Part shown: positions 1 through 5,395 of the stretch, piece by piece
Layout: each line of letters opens with the position of its first letter
How positions within the stretch are numbered: position 1 is the stretch's first letter
Assembly (NCBI GenBank): GCA_022360075.1
Contig: JAKSDN010001366.1
Span: 1-6,682, forward strand
Direction: 5' to 3'
Source of the DNA: Kiloniellales bacterium
Lineage (GTDB): Bacteria > Pseudomonadota > Alphaproteobacteria > Kiloniellales > JAKSDN01
Length of the DNA: 6,682 bases
Notes under the pieces: generated by a model
Database searches by the model: none
The model's input: only the letters and a program-made list of their open reading frames with translations
What the model was told of the DNA's origin: nothing
Translations under genes and position numbers: made by a program

Positions 1-354
1 GACGATCTCGGCGAAGATCCGAATGTCGTAGTGCGAGAGGTCGGGCGGCGGGCCCTTGCGCCCGAGAAAGGCTGGCAGGTCGCTGAGCTCCTCGGGGCCG
101 CGCTCGAAAGGCAGGCCGAAATGGGCGCTCAAGTCTTCGAGCGCACCGCGGTAGCGGCCGGGCAAAATCGCGCGGTCGGCCTCTAGTGGCGTTGCAAGGC
201 GGCGGCGGATCAGGTCGCCGGTCATCAGCGCCGCCACCTTGACCCCGACGTCGCGCACCTCGTAGGTGAAGTCGGCCGGGGCCATGGCGGCGAGCAGCTT
301 TTCGAGCCGCTGCTTGGCCAGGCGCCCGGTCAGGAAGAGGAGGCGCTCAGGCAT
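1..354 (-). CDS. DUF6513 / dihydropteroate-synthase-like protein, N-terminal part (runs off left edge)
   Basis: This gene was translated by hand from an ATG at 354. It stays open for 118 codons to the window edge, so the C-terminus is missing. The protein opens MPERLLFLTGRLA. It then shows a YEVRDVGVKVAALMTGDLI stretch, followed by ILPGRYRGAL and FERGPEEL-DLP. I recognise this pattern as the N-terminal DUF6513 domain, which precedes a pterin-binding (dihydropteroate-synthase-like) domain in proteins of tetrahydromethanopterin-using methylotrophs. In that family a role in methanopterin-type cofactor synthesis is presumed, and the exact reaction is not known to me. The start overlaps the end of the flavoprotein gene by 25 bp in another frame, which suggests translational coupling. 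The pterin-binding domain itself lies outside the window, so the full-length assignment is inferred from the N-terminus and the neighbours. Confidence 0.82.
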   Translation of the reverse strand, partial: MPERLLFLTGRLAKQRLEKLLAAMAPADFTYEVRDVGVKVAALMTGDLIRRRLATPLEADRAILPGRYRGALEDLSAHFGLPFERGPEELSDLPAFLGRKGPPPDLSHYDIRIFAEIV

Positions 355-890
355 GCCATGCGGGCCGCGAGCGTGCGCTCGAGATCGGCGAGGGATTCGA
401 CCACGTCGGTCGCCTCGAAGTCCTTGAGCTTCTCGACGTTTTCCAGGTCGATGCGCCGGGGATAGACCTTGACCATGCCGTCCGGCGCCATGGTGTCGAG
501 CTCGGGCGCGGTGTCGCAGGCGAAGACGATCGCCGGTACGCGGCACTTGCCGGCTTGGGCGAAGACGTTGGTGGCCAGGTTGTCGGAGATGCCATAGACG
601 CACTTGGCAATGGTGTTGGAGGTCGCGGGCGCTACCACCAGCGTATGGTAGAAGCCGTGATAGAACAGCCCGACCGGCGCGGCGCTGGCCGTGGTGTCCT
701 TGAACACCCGCACCGACTTGGGCAGCTTGTCGAAGTCCTCCTTGTACATGCGGATCACCTCGGCGCCGGCCTTGCTCACGAAGAGGTCGAGCTCCGGATA
801 GCGGCCCATCAGCGCCAGGCTCTCCGTGAAGAAGTGGCCGGATCCGGTCAGCGCCCAGGCCAGGCGCGGCTTTTTGACTTTGCGCGGCAT
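330..890 (-). CDS. dmrB: DmrB/AfpA-type flavoprotein (putative dihydromethanopterin reductase)
   Basis: This is a 186-residue soluble protein of the flavoprotein (HFCD-like) fold, with no signal peptide or membrane segment. The N-terminal strand leads into an FMN-binding TGSG loop (residues 15-18). It is followed by VVAPATSNTIAK (85-96), SDNLATN (102-108) and a DTAPE turn (126-130), all characteristic of archaeal-type flavoproteins. DmrB proteins of this class reduce dihydromethanopterin to tetrahydromethanopterin with FMN. In bacteria they occur with the tetrahydromethanopterin C1 genes, which fits the neighbours here (DUF6513, FolB-like, amino-acid kinase). The ATG at 890 is the first plausible start, and I see no strong Shine-Dalgarno sequence. 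The gene ends in TGA inside the start region of the DUF6513 gene. The family call is firm. Reductase activity on dihydromethanopterin rather than another electron-transfer role is inferred. Confidence 0.82.
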   Translation of the reverse strand: MPRKVKKPRLAWALTGSGHFFTESLALMGRYPELDLFVSKAGAEVIRMYKEDFDKLPKSVRVFKDTTASAAPVGLFYHGFYHTLVVAPATSNTIAKCVYGISDNLATNVFAQAGKCRVPAIVFACDTAPELDTMAPDGMVKVYPRRIDLENVEKLKDFEATDVVESLADLERTLAARMACLSASSS

Positions 891-966
891 CGTTAGCGTC
901 TGCCCAAGACGTTTGCCGGCGAAGACTAGCGCCTTTTCGGTCTTTCGGGGACTCGCGCGACCGTCG

Positions 967-2670
967 TCACAAGGCGCGGGGCTGGATTCGCAGCATCTGA
1001 TAGCCCTCGCCGCGCATCTCGCCCAGCACCAGGGTCAGGTCGTCCTCCGCCACGCCCAGATCGAACAGCAGCTTCGAGCCCAATTGCAGGCTGGCCTCGG
1101 CGGCCTCGGGCACGGCCTGGCTGACGCCGCAGGCGAGCAGGTCGTTGCGCGTCTCGATGTCGCGGGTCCGGGCGTAGATCGAGAGGTCGGGATGGAACTC
1201 GCGCAAGGCTTCGGTCAGCCGCTTGGTCGCGTTCATGTCATTGACCGTGATCGCCACCGCCGCCGCGCGGCCGAGCCCGGCGGCGCGCAGAACCCGATCG
1301 TCGGTGAGGTCGCCGTAGTAGACCTCGCGGCCCTCGCTCTTGCCCAAGGCGACCCGCTTCGGATCGCTGTCGAGCGCGACATAGGGGATCTGCGCGCGGT
1401 CCAGCATTATGCTGACCACACGGCCCACGCGGCCGTAGCCGGCGACCACGACGTGGCGGTCGAGGCTTTCCTGCGCGGCGAATTCTCCGGCTTCGACCTT
1501 TGCCGGGGGATCGGCGCGGAGAGCCAGCCAGTCTCCGAGCTTGGCGAGGAGGGGCGTCAGGAGCATGGTCACGGAAACGAAAGCGATCAGCTCGGCGAAC
1601 TGCGCGTTGGTCAGGAGCCCGGCCGCCGCGGCGGCGCCGAAAAGCACGAAGCCGAACTCGCCCGACTGCGGCAGCAGGAAGGCGGTGCGGATCGCCGTGC
1701 CTCGGCCGAGACCGAAGAGAATGCCCAGGGCCAGGAGAACCAGCGTTTTGATTATGAGGACGACGAGGATGTCGGCCGCCAGGGAAAAGCCCTGCTCGCC
1801 CAGCACGCCGAAGTCGATCGACATGCCGACGGAGACGAAGAAGAGCCCGAGCAGAAGGCCTTTGAAAGGCTCGACCGCGGCCTCGATCTGATGCCGATAG
1901 GCGCCGGCGGAGAGCAGCATGCCCATGAGAAAGGTGCCCAGGGCCTCCGACGCCCCGATCACCTCCATGGCCCAGGCGGCGCCCAGCACGGCCAGGCCGA
2001 CCACAATGTTGAAGGCCTCGATGTTGCGCTGCTTCGCGAGGTATGTGAGTGCCGTCGGTACGAGATAGCGGCCGGTGACGAAGAGCCCGCCGAACAGCCC
2101 GACGATGGTCGCCAGCTTCTGCCATAGCGGGACCGAAGGTGCGCTCGGCTCGCCGCCGGCCAGGAACGGGACCAAGGCGAGGAGGGGCACGATGGCGAGG
2201 TCCTGGAGCAGCAGCACCGAGAAGGTGGCCTTGCCGTGGTCGGAGGTCATGTCGCCGCGCTCGGCCAGCATCTTCAGGACGAAGGCCGTCGACGAGAGGG
2301 CGAGCCCGAGGCCGATGATGACCGATGCTTGCCACTCCAGCCCGAGCCAGGCGAGGAACCCGGCGATCAGCAGACCGGTCACGAGGACCTGCAGACTGCC
2401 GAAGCCGAACACCAGGCGGCGCATCGACCAGAGCTTTCTCGGCTGCATCTCCAGCCCGATCACGAAGAGCAGGAGCACGACCCCCAGCTCCGAGATCTCG
2501 CGCAGGGCATCGACCTCCGTCGTGACCGCGCTGACCGAGGGCCCGAGAATGACCCCCGCCGCCAGGAAGCCGAGAATCGAGCCAAGCCCGATGCGATGGA
2601 AGAACGAGATCGCCAGCGCCGTGACGGCCAAGAGCGCCACGGCAGCGAAGAGAAGATCGTGCATCTCCAT
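967..2670 (-). CDS. CPA2-family monovalent cation:proton antiporter, Kef/YbaL type, with TrkA-N domain
   Basis: This 567-residue inner-membrane protein is close to the usual length of YbaL/KefB-type transporters. Residues 1 to about 385 hold a series of hydrophobic segments forming the Na+/H+-exchanger domain. They contain the family motifs GLALSSTAFVLKML (121-134), LLLQDLAIVPLLAL (153-166, with the conserved Q156-D157), EPFKGLLLGLFFVSVGMSID (267-286) and PQSGEFGFVLF (334-344). A cytoplasmic TrkA-N/RCK Rossmann domain follows from about 405 to 520, with GYGRVG (411-416) and an acidic D434 suited to NAD(H) binding. The protein should exchange K+ or Na+ for protons, with nucleotide gating. KefB/C of Escherichia coli respond to electrophile-glutathione adducts, but that regulation is not demonstrated here. 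The ATG at 2670 lies 8 nt downstream of AAAGG. The gene sits between cofactor genes, an unusual neighbourhood. The 76 bp separating it from the flavoprotein gene show no clear terminator. Confidence 0.93.
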   Translation of the reverse strand: MEMHDLLFAAVALLAVTALAISFFHRIGLGSILGFLAAGVILGPSVSAVTTEVDALREISELGVVLLLFVIGLEMQPRKLWSMRRLVFGFGSLQVLVTGLLIAGFLAWLGLEWQASVIIGLGLALSSTAFVLKMLAERGDMTSDHGKATFSVLLLQDLAIVPLLALVPFLAGGEPSAPSVPLWQKLATIVGLFGGLFVTGRYLVPTALTYLAKQRNIEAFNIVVGLAVLGAAWAMEVIGASEALGTFLMGMLLSAGAYRHQIEAAVEPFKGLLLGLFFVSVGMSIDFGVLGEQGFSLAADILVVLIIKTLVLLALGILFGLGRGTAIRTAFLLPQSGEFGFVLFGAAAAAGLLTNAQFAELIAFVSVTMLLTPLLAKLGDWLALRADPPAKVEAGEFAAQESLDRHVVVAGYGRVGRVVSIMLDRAQIPYVALDSDPKRVALGKSEGREVYYGDLTDDRVLRAAGLGRAAAVAITVNDMNATKRLTEALREFHPDLSIYARTRDIETRNDLLACGVSQAVPEAAEASLQLGSKLLFDLGVAEDDLTLVLGEMRGEGYQMLRIQPRAL

Positions 2671-2684
2671 CGTGGTCCGCCTTT

Positions 2685-2701
2685 CCCGAGAGGCACTCGG
2701 G
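2685..2701. other. Small perfect hairpin in the antiporter leader
   Basis: CCCGAG and CTCGGG form a 6-bp stem around a 5-nt loop. On the minus strand it ends 14 nt before the antiporter ATG, just upstream of the probable ribosome-binding stretch. There is no T-run, so it does not look like a terminator. It could shape initiation of the antiporter mRNA, but a stem this short can also arise by chance in GC-rich DNA. Confidence 0.3.
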
Positions 2702-2716
2702 CCCCATGATCTCAGG

Positions 2717-2745
2717 ATTCTAGAGCGTTTTGCGTTCGCTTGGAA
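2717..2745 (-). promoter_or_regulatory. Candidate sigma70-like promoter for the antiporter gene
   Basis: On the minus strand TAGAAT (2722-2717) is a 5/6 match to the -10 consensus. It is preceded by a 17-nt spacer and a weak -35 TTCCAA (2745-2740). It ends 46 nt upstream of the antiporter ATG. The left arm of the palindromic repeat supplies the -35, the spacer and part of the -10. The weak -35 keeps this tentative. Confidence 0.3.
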
Positions 2746-2785
2746 TCGGCCCCGGCCGGGGCCGTACGATTGCGAAACGCTCTAG
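2720..2785. repeat. Palindromic intergenic repeat of the alphaproteobacterial CTAGAGCGTTT type
   Basis: The outer arms, CTAGAGCGTTTTGCGTTCG (2720-2738) and the reverse complement of 2767-2785, match at 16 of 19 positions. Inside them is an 18-nt perfect palindrome, CGGCCCCGGCCGGGGCCG (2747-2764), so either strand can fold into a long two-part stem. Sequences beginning (T)CTAGAGCGTTT and ending AAACGCTCTAG are, to my knowledge, scattered through many alphaproteobacterial genomes as short palindromic elements with no coding capacity. The right arm runs into the kinase gene and contains its TAG stop (2784-2782). It may form the 3' end of that mRNA. There is no T-tract for a classical intrinsic terminator. 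Confidence 0.75.
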
Positions 2786-3453
2786 CCGTCCGGCAAGATC
2801 CGCGTCCCCGTCTTGGCCTCGCCGCACAGAAGCGAGGATAGCGCAGCGCAGTCGCCAGGGCCCAGGCACCAGGCCTCGGGCCCGTCGCTCGTGATGAAGT
2901 CGGCAAAGGCCTCGTCGACGAGCCCGTCGGCCATCAACGCCGCGGGCGAGACCGGACCCGTTGGCGGCTTCGCCGATTTGACCAGGACGACGCGGACGGC
3001 GCCGAGACAGCGGCCAAGCCAAAGCGCGAGGCTGTCCGAGGTTACGGCCCAGCTATGCGGGATCTCGGGCCGGGCCAAGACCATGGCCGTCGGCAGCCAG
3101 ACCGGCACCAGGCCGTTTCTCAGGCAATCGCGAATCGCGGTTGCATCCGCGGCCGGGACGAGCGCCCCGGGGCGCAGCGCCGCGAGCGCGTAGCCGACCT
3201 GTTCCATGGCGATGAGAGCCAAGTGGTGGGCGGCGCTATCCGAGAAGTCCCAGAGGCTTTGCAGGCTGCGAACCTGGTCGGCAAAGGGCCCGCCGCCCGG
3301 CACGATAACAGCCGCGCCGGGGCCGGCCAGCACCGCGTCGAGCCAGGCCGTCGGCGCAGGCCCGCCGCCGAGCGAGCCGCCGAGCTTGACGATGTTGAGT
3401 CCCTCAATGCCCGCCGCGCAGGGCGGCGAAGCGCCCTGGAGGTGCTGGTTCAC
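2782..3453 (-). CDS. Amino acid kinase family protein, MfnE-like (methanofuran-pathway kinase candidate)
   Basis: This 223-residue cytoplasmic protein has the amino-acid-kinase (aspartate/glutamate/uridylate kinase) fold. It shows VKLGGSL near the N-terminus (22-28, phosphate-binding), a glycine loop VPGGGPFADQVR (51-62), HHLALIAMEQ (76-85), and the late nucleotide-binding segments HSWAVTSDSLALWLG (133-147) and VVLVKS (155-160). In archaea the short kinase MfnE phosphorylates the aminomethylfuran phosphate to its diphosphate during methanofuran synthesis. Kinases of this type also occur beside the tetrahydromethanopterin genes of methylotrophs, which supports the same role in methylofuran synthesis. 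The start is a GTG at 3453, 2 nt after the stop of the FolB-like gene, which implies coupled translation. About 19 residues precede the fold, so a later start is possible, although no good one is evident. The stop codon lies in the palindromic repeat. Family is firm; substrate is inferred. Confidence 0.8.
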   Translation of the reverse strand: MNQHLQGASPPCAAGIEGLNIVKLGGSLGGGPAPTAWLDAVLAGPGAAVIVPGGGPFADQVRSLQSLWDFSDSAAHHLALIAMEQVGYALAALRPGALVPAADATAIRDCLRNGLVPVWLPTAMVLARPEIPHSWAVTSDSLALWLGRCLGAVRVVLVKSAKPPTGPVSPAALMADGLVDEAFADFITSDGPEAWCLGPGDCAALSSLLCGEAKTGTRILPDG

Positions 3454-3455
3454 GC

Positions 3456-3950
3456 CTAGGAGTCGGAGCCGGATTTCGCGGCTTTCCGGCTACCGCCGGT
3501 CGGCAGGCGGTAGATGGCGGCCGGCGGGGAGGGCGGGCGGCGGCGCTTGATCTCGACGCCGACGCCGGCTGCATCGGGCTCGATGTCCGGCTTTTCCACG
3601 CGGACCGTGACCGATTCGGCCCGCGGGTCGCTAAGACAGAGCCGCGCGATCTCCTCGGCCAAGGACTCCACCAGGTTGATGTGGCCGCCGGCAACCAACT
3701 TGCGGATGCCGCCGACCAGATCCTCGTAGGAGATCACATTGCCGATCTCGTCACCGGCCTCGCCGGAGCGAGTCCGGACCCTCAAATCGACATTGATGCG
3801 AACCCGCTGGGGTGCCAGATGCTCGTGGGCGTGGACGCCGATGCTCGCCGTGATGACGAGATCTCGGATCAGGATGCGGTCCAGGTCTTCCCGTTCGTCG
3901 ACGCTGTTCGGCACGTAGAACCGGGCCGACAGAAGCTTGTCCTGGGTCAC
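3456..3950 (-). CDS. folB: Dihydroneopterin aldolase (FolB-like), methanopterin-cluster paralogue
   Basis: This 164-residue protein has a FolB domain at about residues 23-136. Against the Escherichia coli enzyme I can align GVHAHEH with GVYDWEQ, giving E43 as the pterin-anchoring glutamate. SYEDL supplies Y75, LVESLAEE supplies E95, and RVEKPD supplies the catalytic lysine K120. The expected reaction is cleavage of 7,8-dihydroneopterin to 6-hydroxymethyl-dihydropterin and glycolaldehyde, the precursor step shared by folate and methanopterin. The neighbours favour the methanopterin route. The protein exceeds the usual ~120 residues through a ~22-residue N-terminal lead and a ~27-residue proline- and lysine/arginine-containing tail. 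The start is GTG at 3950, chosen because AAGGGAGGAGG lies 5 nt upstream, a strong ribosome-binding site. The gene lies 38 bp after the metallopeptidase-like gene and 2 bp before the kinase, so the three probably share a transcript. Confidence 0.88.
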   Translation of the reverse strand: MTQDKLLSARFYVPNSVDEREDLDRILIRDLVITASIGVHAHEHLAPQRVRINVDLRVRTRSGEAGDEIGNVISYEDLVGGIRKLVAGGHINLVESLAEEIARLCLSDPRAESVTVRVEKPDIEPDAAGVGVEIKRRRPPSPPAAIYRLPTGGSRKAAKSGSDS

Positions 3951-3967
3951 CTCGGCCTCCTCCCTTG
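3951..3967 (-). promoter_or_regulatory. Strong ribosome-binding site fixing the GTG start of the FolB-like gene
   Basis: Read on the minus strand, AAGGGAGGAGG ends 5 nt before the GTG at 3950. It is the best Shine-Dalgarno match among the minus-strand genes. It supports a GTG start here rather than a later in-frame start in the poorly conserved lead of the protein. Confidence 0.7.
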
Positions 3968-3988
3968 AGCGCGCCCCAGCGCGGAGGC

Positions 3989-4438
3989 TCAGCCTAGCGG
4001 GCTGGAGCCATCATCGGAACAGGCAATCTGCAAGGGCAGCTTGCCGTCGCGTCCCAGGGCATAGAGCGGCGCCCGGTTTTCCGCCAGCCAGCGGATCTGC
4101 ACGTCGAAGGCCTCTTCCTCGCGTTTCAGCCAACGCTCGCACTCGGGCTCGTTCGCAAAGGCCTCGTTCTCCTGCTGGACGTAGTGCACCAGCTCGTGCA
4201 GCAGGATGCCCCGGGCGGCGAGGTTTCCGAGCGGGTCCAGCCGGTCGTCGAGAAAGACCGTGTCGCCCGGCGGGAACCAGCCCAGGACGGAGCAGGGCGC
4301 CTCACAGGCCCGCTGCTCGAGCTCCGCGTGGGGCAGGAATTCGACGCGGGGCGGCTCGGCCGGCACCGGATAGCCGCTGTGCAGGCTGATCGCGAGCAGC
4401 AGCTCGCCGACCATTTTGGCGAGGGCGCCGGGGTCCAA
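3989..4438 (-). CDS. Small HExxH zinc-metallopeptidase-like protein (resembles DUF6647)
   Basis: This is a 149-residue protein with a zincin helix, ILLHELVHYVQ, whose HELVH falls at residues 81-85. A glutamate-rich helix, ERWLKREEEAFDVQIRWL (101-118), probably carries the third metal ligand. Upstream, CEAPCSVLGWFPPGDTVFLDD (45-65) is a conserved-looking strand region. I recall similar short proteins grouped as DUF6647, but the family name is from memory. The HExxH motif implies zinc binding and possibly peptidase activity; no substrate is known. No signal peptide or membrane segment is visible, although four cysteines (45, 49, 100, 140) could pair if the protein were exported. The start is TTG at 4438 with GGAG 10 nt upstream; ATG at 4414 (residue 9) is the alternative. 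It is the first gene of the leftward unit, 38 bp before the FolB-like gene. Confidence 0.75.
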   Translation of the reverse strand: MDPGALAKMVGELLLAISLHSGYPVPAEPPRVEFLPHAELEQRACEAPCSVLGWFPPGDTVFLDDRLDPLGNLAARGILLHELVHYVQQENEAFANEPECERWLKREEEAFDVQIRWLAENRAPLYALGRDGKLPLQIACSDDGSSPLG

Positions 4439-4658
4439 GATCGTCAGTCTCCAGGTCTATCTTCCTAGGGTGGAGAGTCTAGACGAGAAGCCTTAACGGG
4501 CCAACGCCGGGGAAACGCCGTGAGACCGGCAGGCCGAACCCGACGCCAAGGGGCTGAATTGCGCCGGATCTCGCCTCGGACTATCCTGCGCCCGCTTGGA
4601 CCAAGGGCAGGCCGGGCTCGTAGCGGGGCCCTGGGGCGGTAGCGGAAACAACACGGCG
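4439..4658. promoter_or_regulatory. Divergent intergenic region holding the promoters of both flanking units
   Basis: These 220 bp separate the leftward metallopeptidase/FolB/kinase unit from the rightward exported-protein pair, so both 5' control regions must lie here. I see no convincing RNA gene, long inverted repeat or operator. An 8-bp GTCTAGAC palindrome lies near 4478-4485 and is probably chance. Confidence 0.55.
4559..4587 (+). promoter_or_regulatory. Weak candidate promoter for the rightward exported-protein pair
   Basis: TTGCGC (4559-4564), a 17-nt spacer and TATCCT (4582-4587) resemble a sigma70-type promoter about 70 nt before the ATG at 4659. Matches are only 3/6 and 4/6 to the consensus, so this is a suggestion based mainly on spacing and position. 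Confidence 0.2.
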
Positions 4659-5354
4659 ATGGTCCTCCAAGGCCAATTTCTATGCTCTCGGATTTCGGCG
4701 GCAGCAGCGCTGGCCGCCGTCTTGCTCTTTGCCTCCGTCGTCCAGGGCGCCGAGCCGAACGACTGGTCGCCCGCGCAGACGCTCCTGTTCGACACGCCGC
4801 ATCTGGAGAACCTGACCGAGCCTGCGAGCCTGTCCTACGACTTCGCCCGCCGGGGATCCGGCGATGGGGACTTTGCCGACCAAGTCGTCATGAACGTGAC
4901 CGAGATCCAGGCCGATGGCCGCAAGAACCTGGAGTTCGAGTTCCTGTCCGGTGAGCGGCGTCGCCTATTCCAGCCGATGTCCGGCTTTCGCGGCAATCCC
5001 TTGGTCATGCTGTTTCTGCAGTGGGACGTCGAAGGCATGAAGCGGGCGACCGGCGGCTCGGAACGCTATTTCCGGAACCGCATCCGCTACGCCTTCTACG
5101 ACCGGGCCGAGCTCGACGAGGTCTCGGTCGAGCTCGATGGGCGCGCCTTGACCGCGACGCGGGTGGTGATCAGGCCGTTCCTCGACGACCCGATGAAGGA
5201 TCGCTTTCGGGGCTTGGAGCGGAAGTTCTACGAGTTCCTCATCGCCCCCGAAGTGCCCGGCGGGATCTACCGGATCAGGGCGGTGGTGCCCGCGGCGGAT
5301 GCCTCTGGACAAGCCAGCGAGGAACGGCTCACCTATGCCCGTCGGGGCGCGTGA
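4659..5354 (+). CDS. Exported protein of unknown function, possible quinoprotein/methanol-oxidation accessory
   Basis: This 231-residue protein starts at ATG 4659. An in-frame TTG at 4596 would add 21 residues ahead of a clear signal peptide and is less likely. The signal peptide has a basic SR at residues 10-11, a hydrophobic run ISAAAALAAVLLFASVV (12-28), and probable cleavage near VQG-AEP (about residue 30). The mature part begins DWSPAQTLLFDTPHLENL, then shows alternating beta-like segments: VVMNVTEI (76-83), LEFEFL (91-96), MLFLQWD (117-123). A basic stretch RYFRNRIRYAFYDRA follows (136-150), and near the end FYEFLIAPEVPGGIYRIRAVVP. Mature cysteines are absent, so no haem c motif is present. 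I recognise no named domain. It lies 41 bp before a second exported gene and faces a SoxYZ-like carrier, so a periplasmic role in PQQ-linked alcohol oxidation is a contextual guess. Confidence 0.75.
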   Translation: MVLQGQFLCSRISAAAALAAVLLFASVVQGAEPNDWSPAQTLLFDTPHLENLTEPASLSYDFARRGSGDGDFADQVVMNVTEIQADGRKNLEFEFLSGERRRLFQPMSGFRGNPLVMLFLQWDVEGMKRATGGSERYFRNRIRYAFYDRAELDEVSVELDGRALTATRVVIRPFLDDPMKDRFRGLERKFYEFLIAPEVPGGIYRIRAVVPAADASGQASEERLTYARRGA

Positions 5355-5382
5355 GCCGCTGGGTGGTTGCGGCGCAAGGTGG

Positions 5383-5391
5383 GCGAGGAGG
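5383..5391 (+). promoter_or_regulatory. Strong ribosome-binding site deciding the start of the four-cysteine protein
   Basis: GCGAGGAGG stands directly upstream of TGAG-ATG, close to the ideal Shine-Dalgarno sequence and spacing. It rules out the much longer in-frame reading that would start inside the preceding gene. Confidence 0.7.
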
Positions 5392-5395
5392 TGAG

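Noticed and set aside
891..966. Terminator or promoter between the antiporter and the flavoprotein gene
   Set aside because: No stable hairpin with a T-run and no credible -35/-10 pair could be found in these 76 bp.
826..2127. Long plus-strand open frame of 433 codons
   Set aside because: It lies antisense to the antiporter, whose protein has clear family motifs. The translation is low-complexity in G, A, R, E, Q and H, typical of an antisense shadow in GC-rich coding DNA.
1238..2707. Minus-strand open frame of 489 codons overlapping the antiporter
   Set aside because: It is a same-strand frame-shifted reading of the antiporter gene, rich in Arg, Gly and Pro, with no recognisable motif. The overlapping frame encodes the intact transporter.
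2075..2785. Plus-strand open frame of 236 codons across the antiporter 5' end and the repeat
   Set aside because: It is antisense to the antiporter N-terminus and continues through the non-coding palindrome. It is rich in Ser, Arg and Pro with no domain pattern.
3937..4389. Plus-strand open frame opposite the metallopeptidase-like gene
   Set aside because: It is dominated by Arg, Ala, Pro and Ser. The opposite strand encodes a coherent protein with an HELVH motif.
4596..4658. N-terminal extension of the exported 231-residue protein from a TTG codon
   Set aside because: It would place 21 residues before a standard signal peptide. The ATG at 4659 directly precedes the basic and hydrophobic signal regions.
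5021..5395. Upstream in-frame extension of the four-cysteine protein
   Set aside because: The extension overlaps the preceding gene in another frame and has the Arg/Gly-rich look of a shadow. The strong ribosome-binding site and signal peptide fix the start at 5396.
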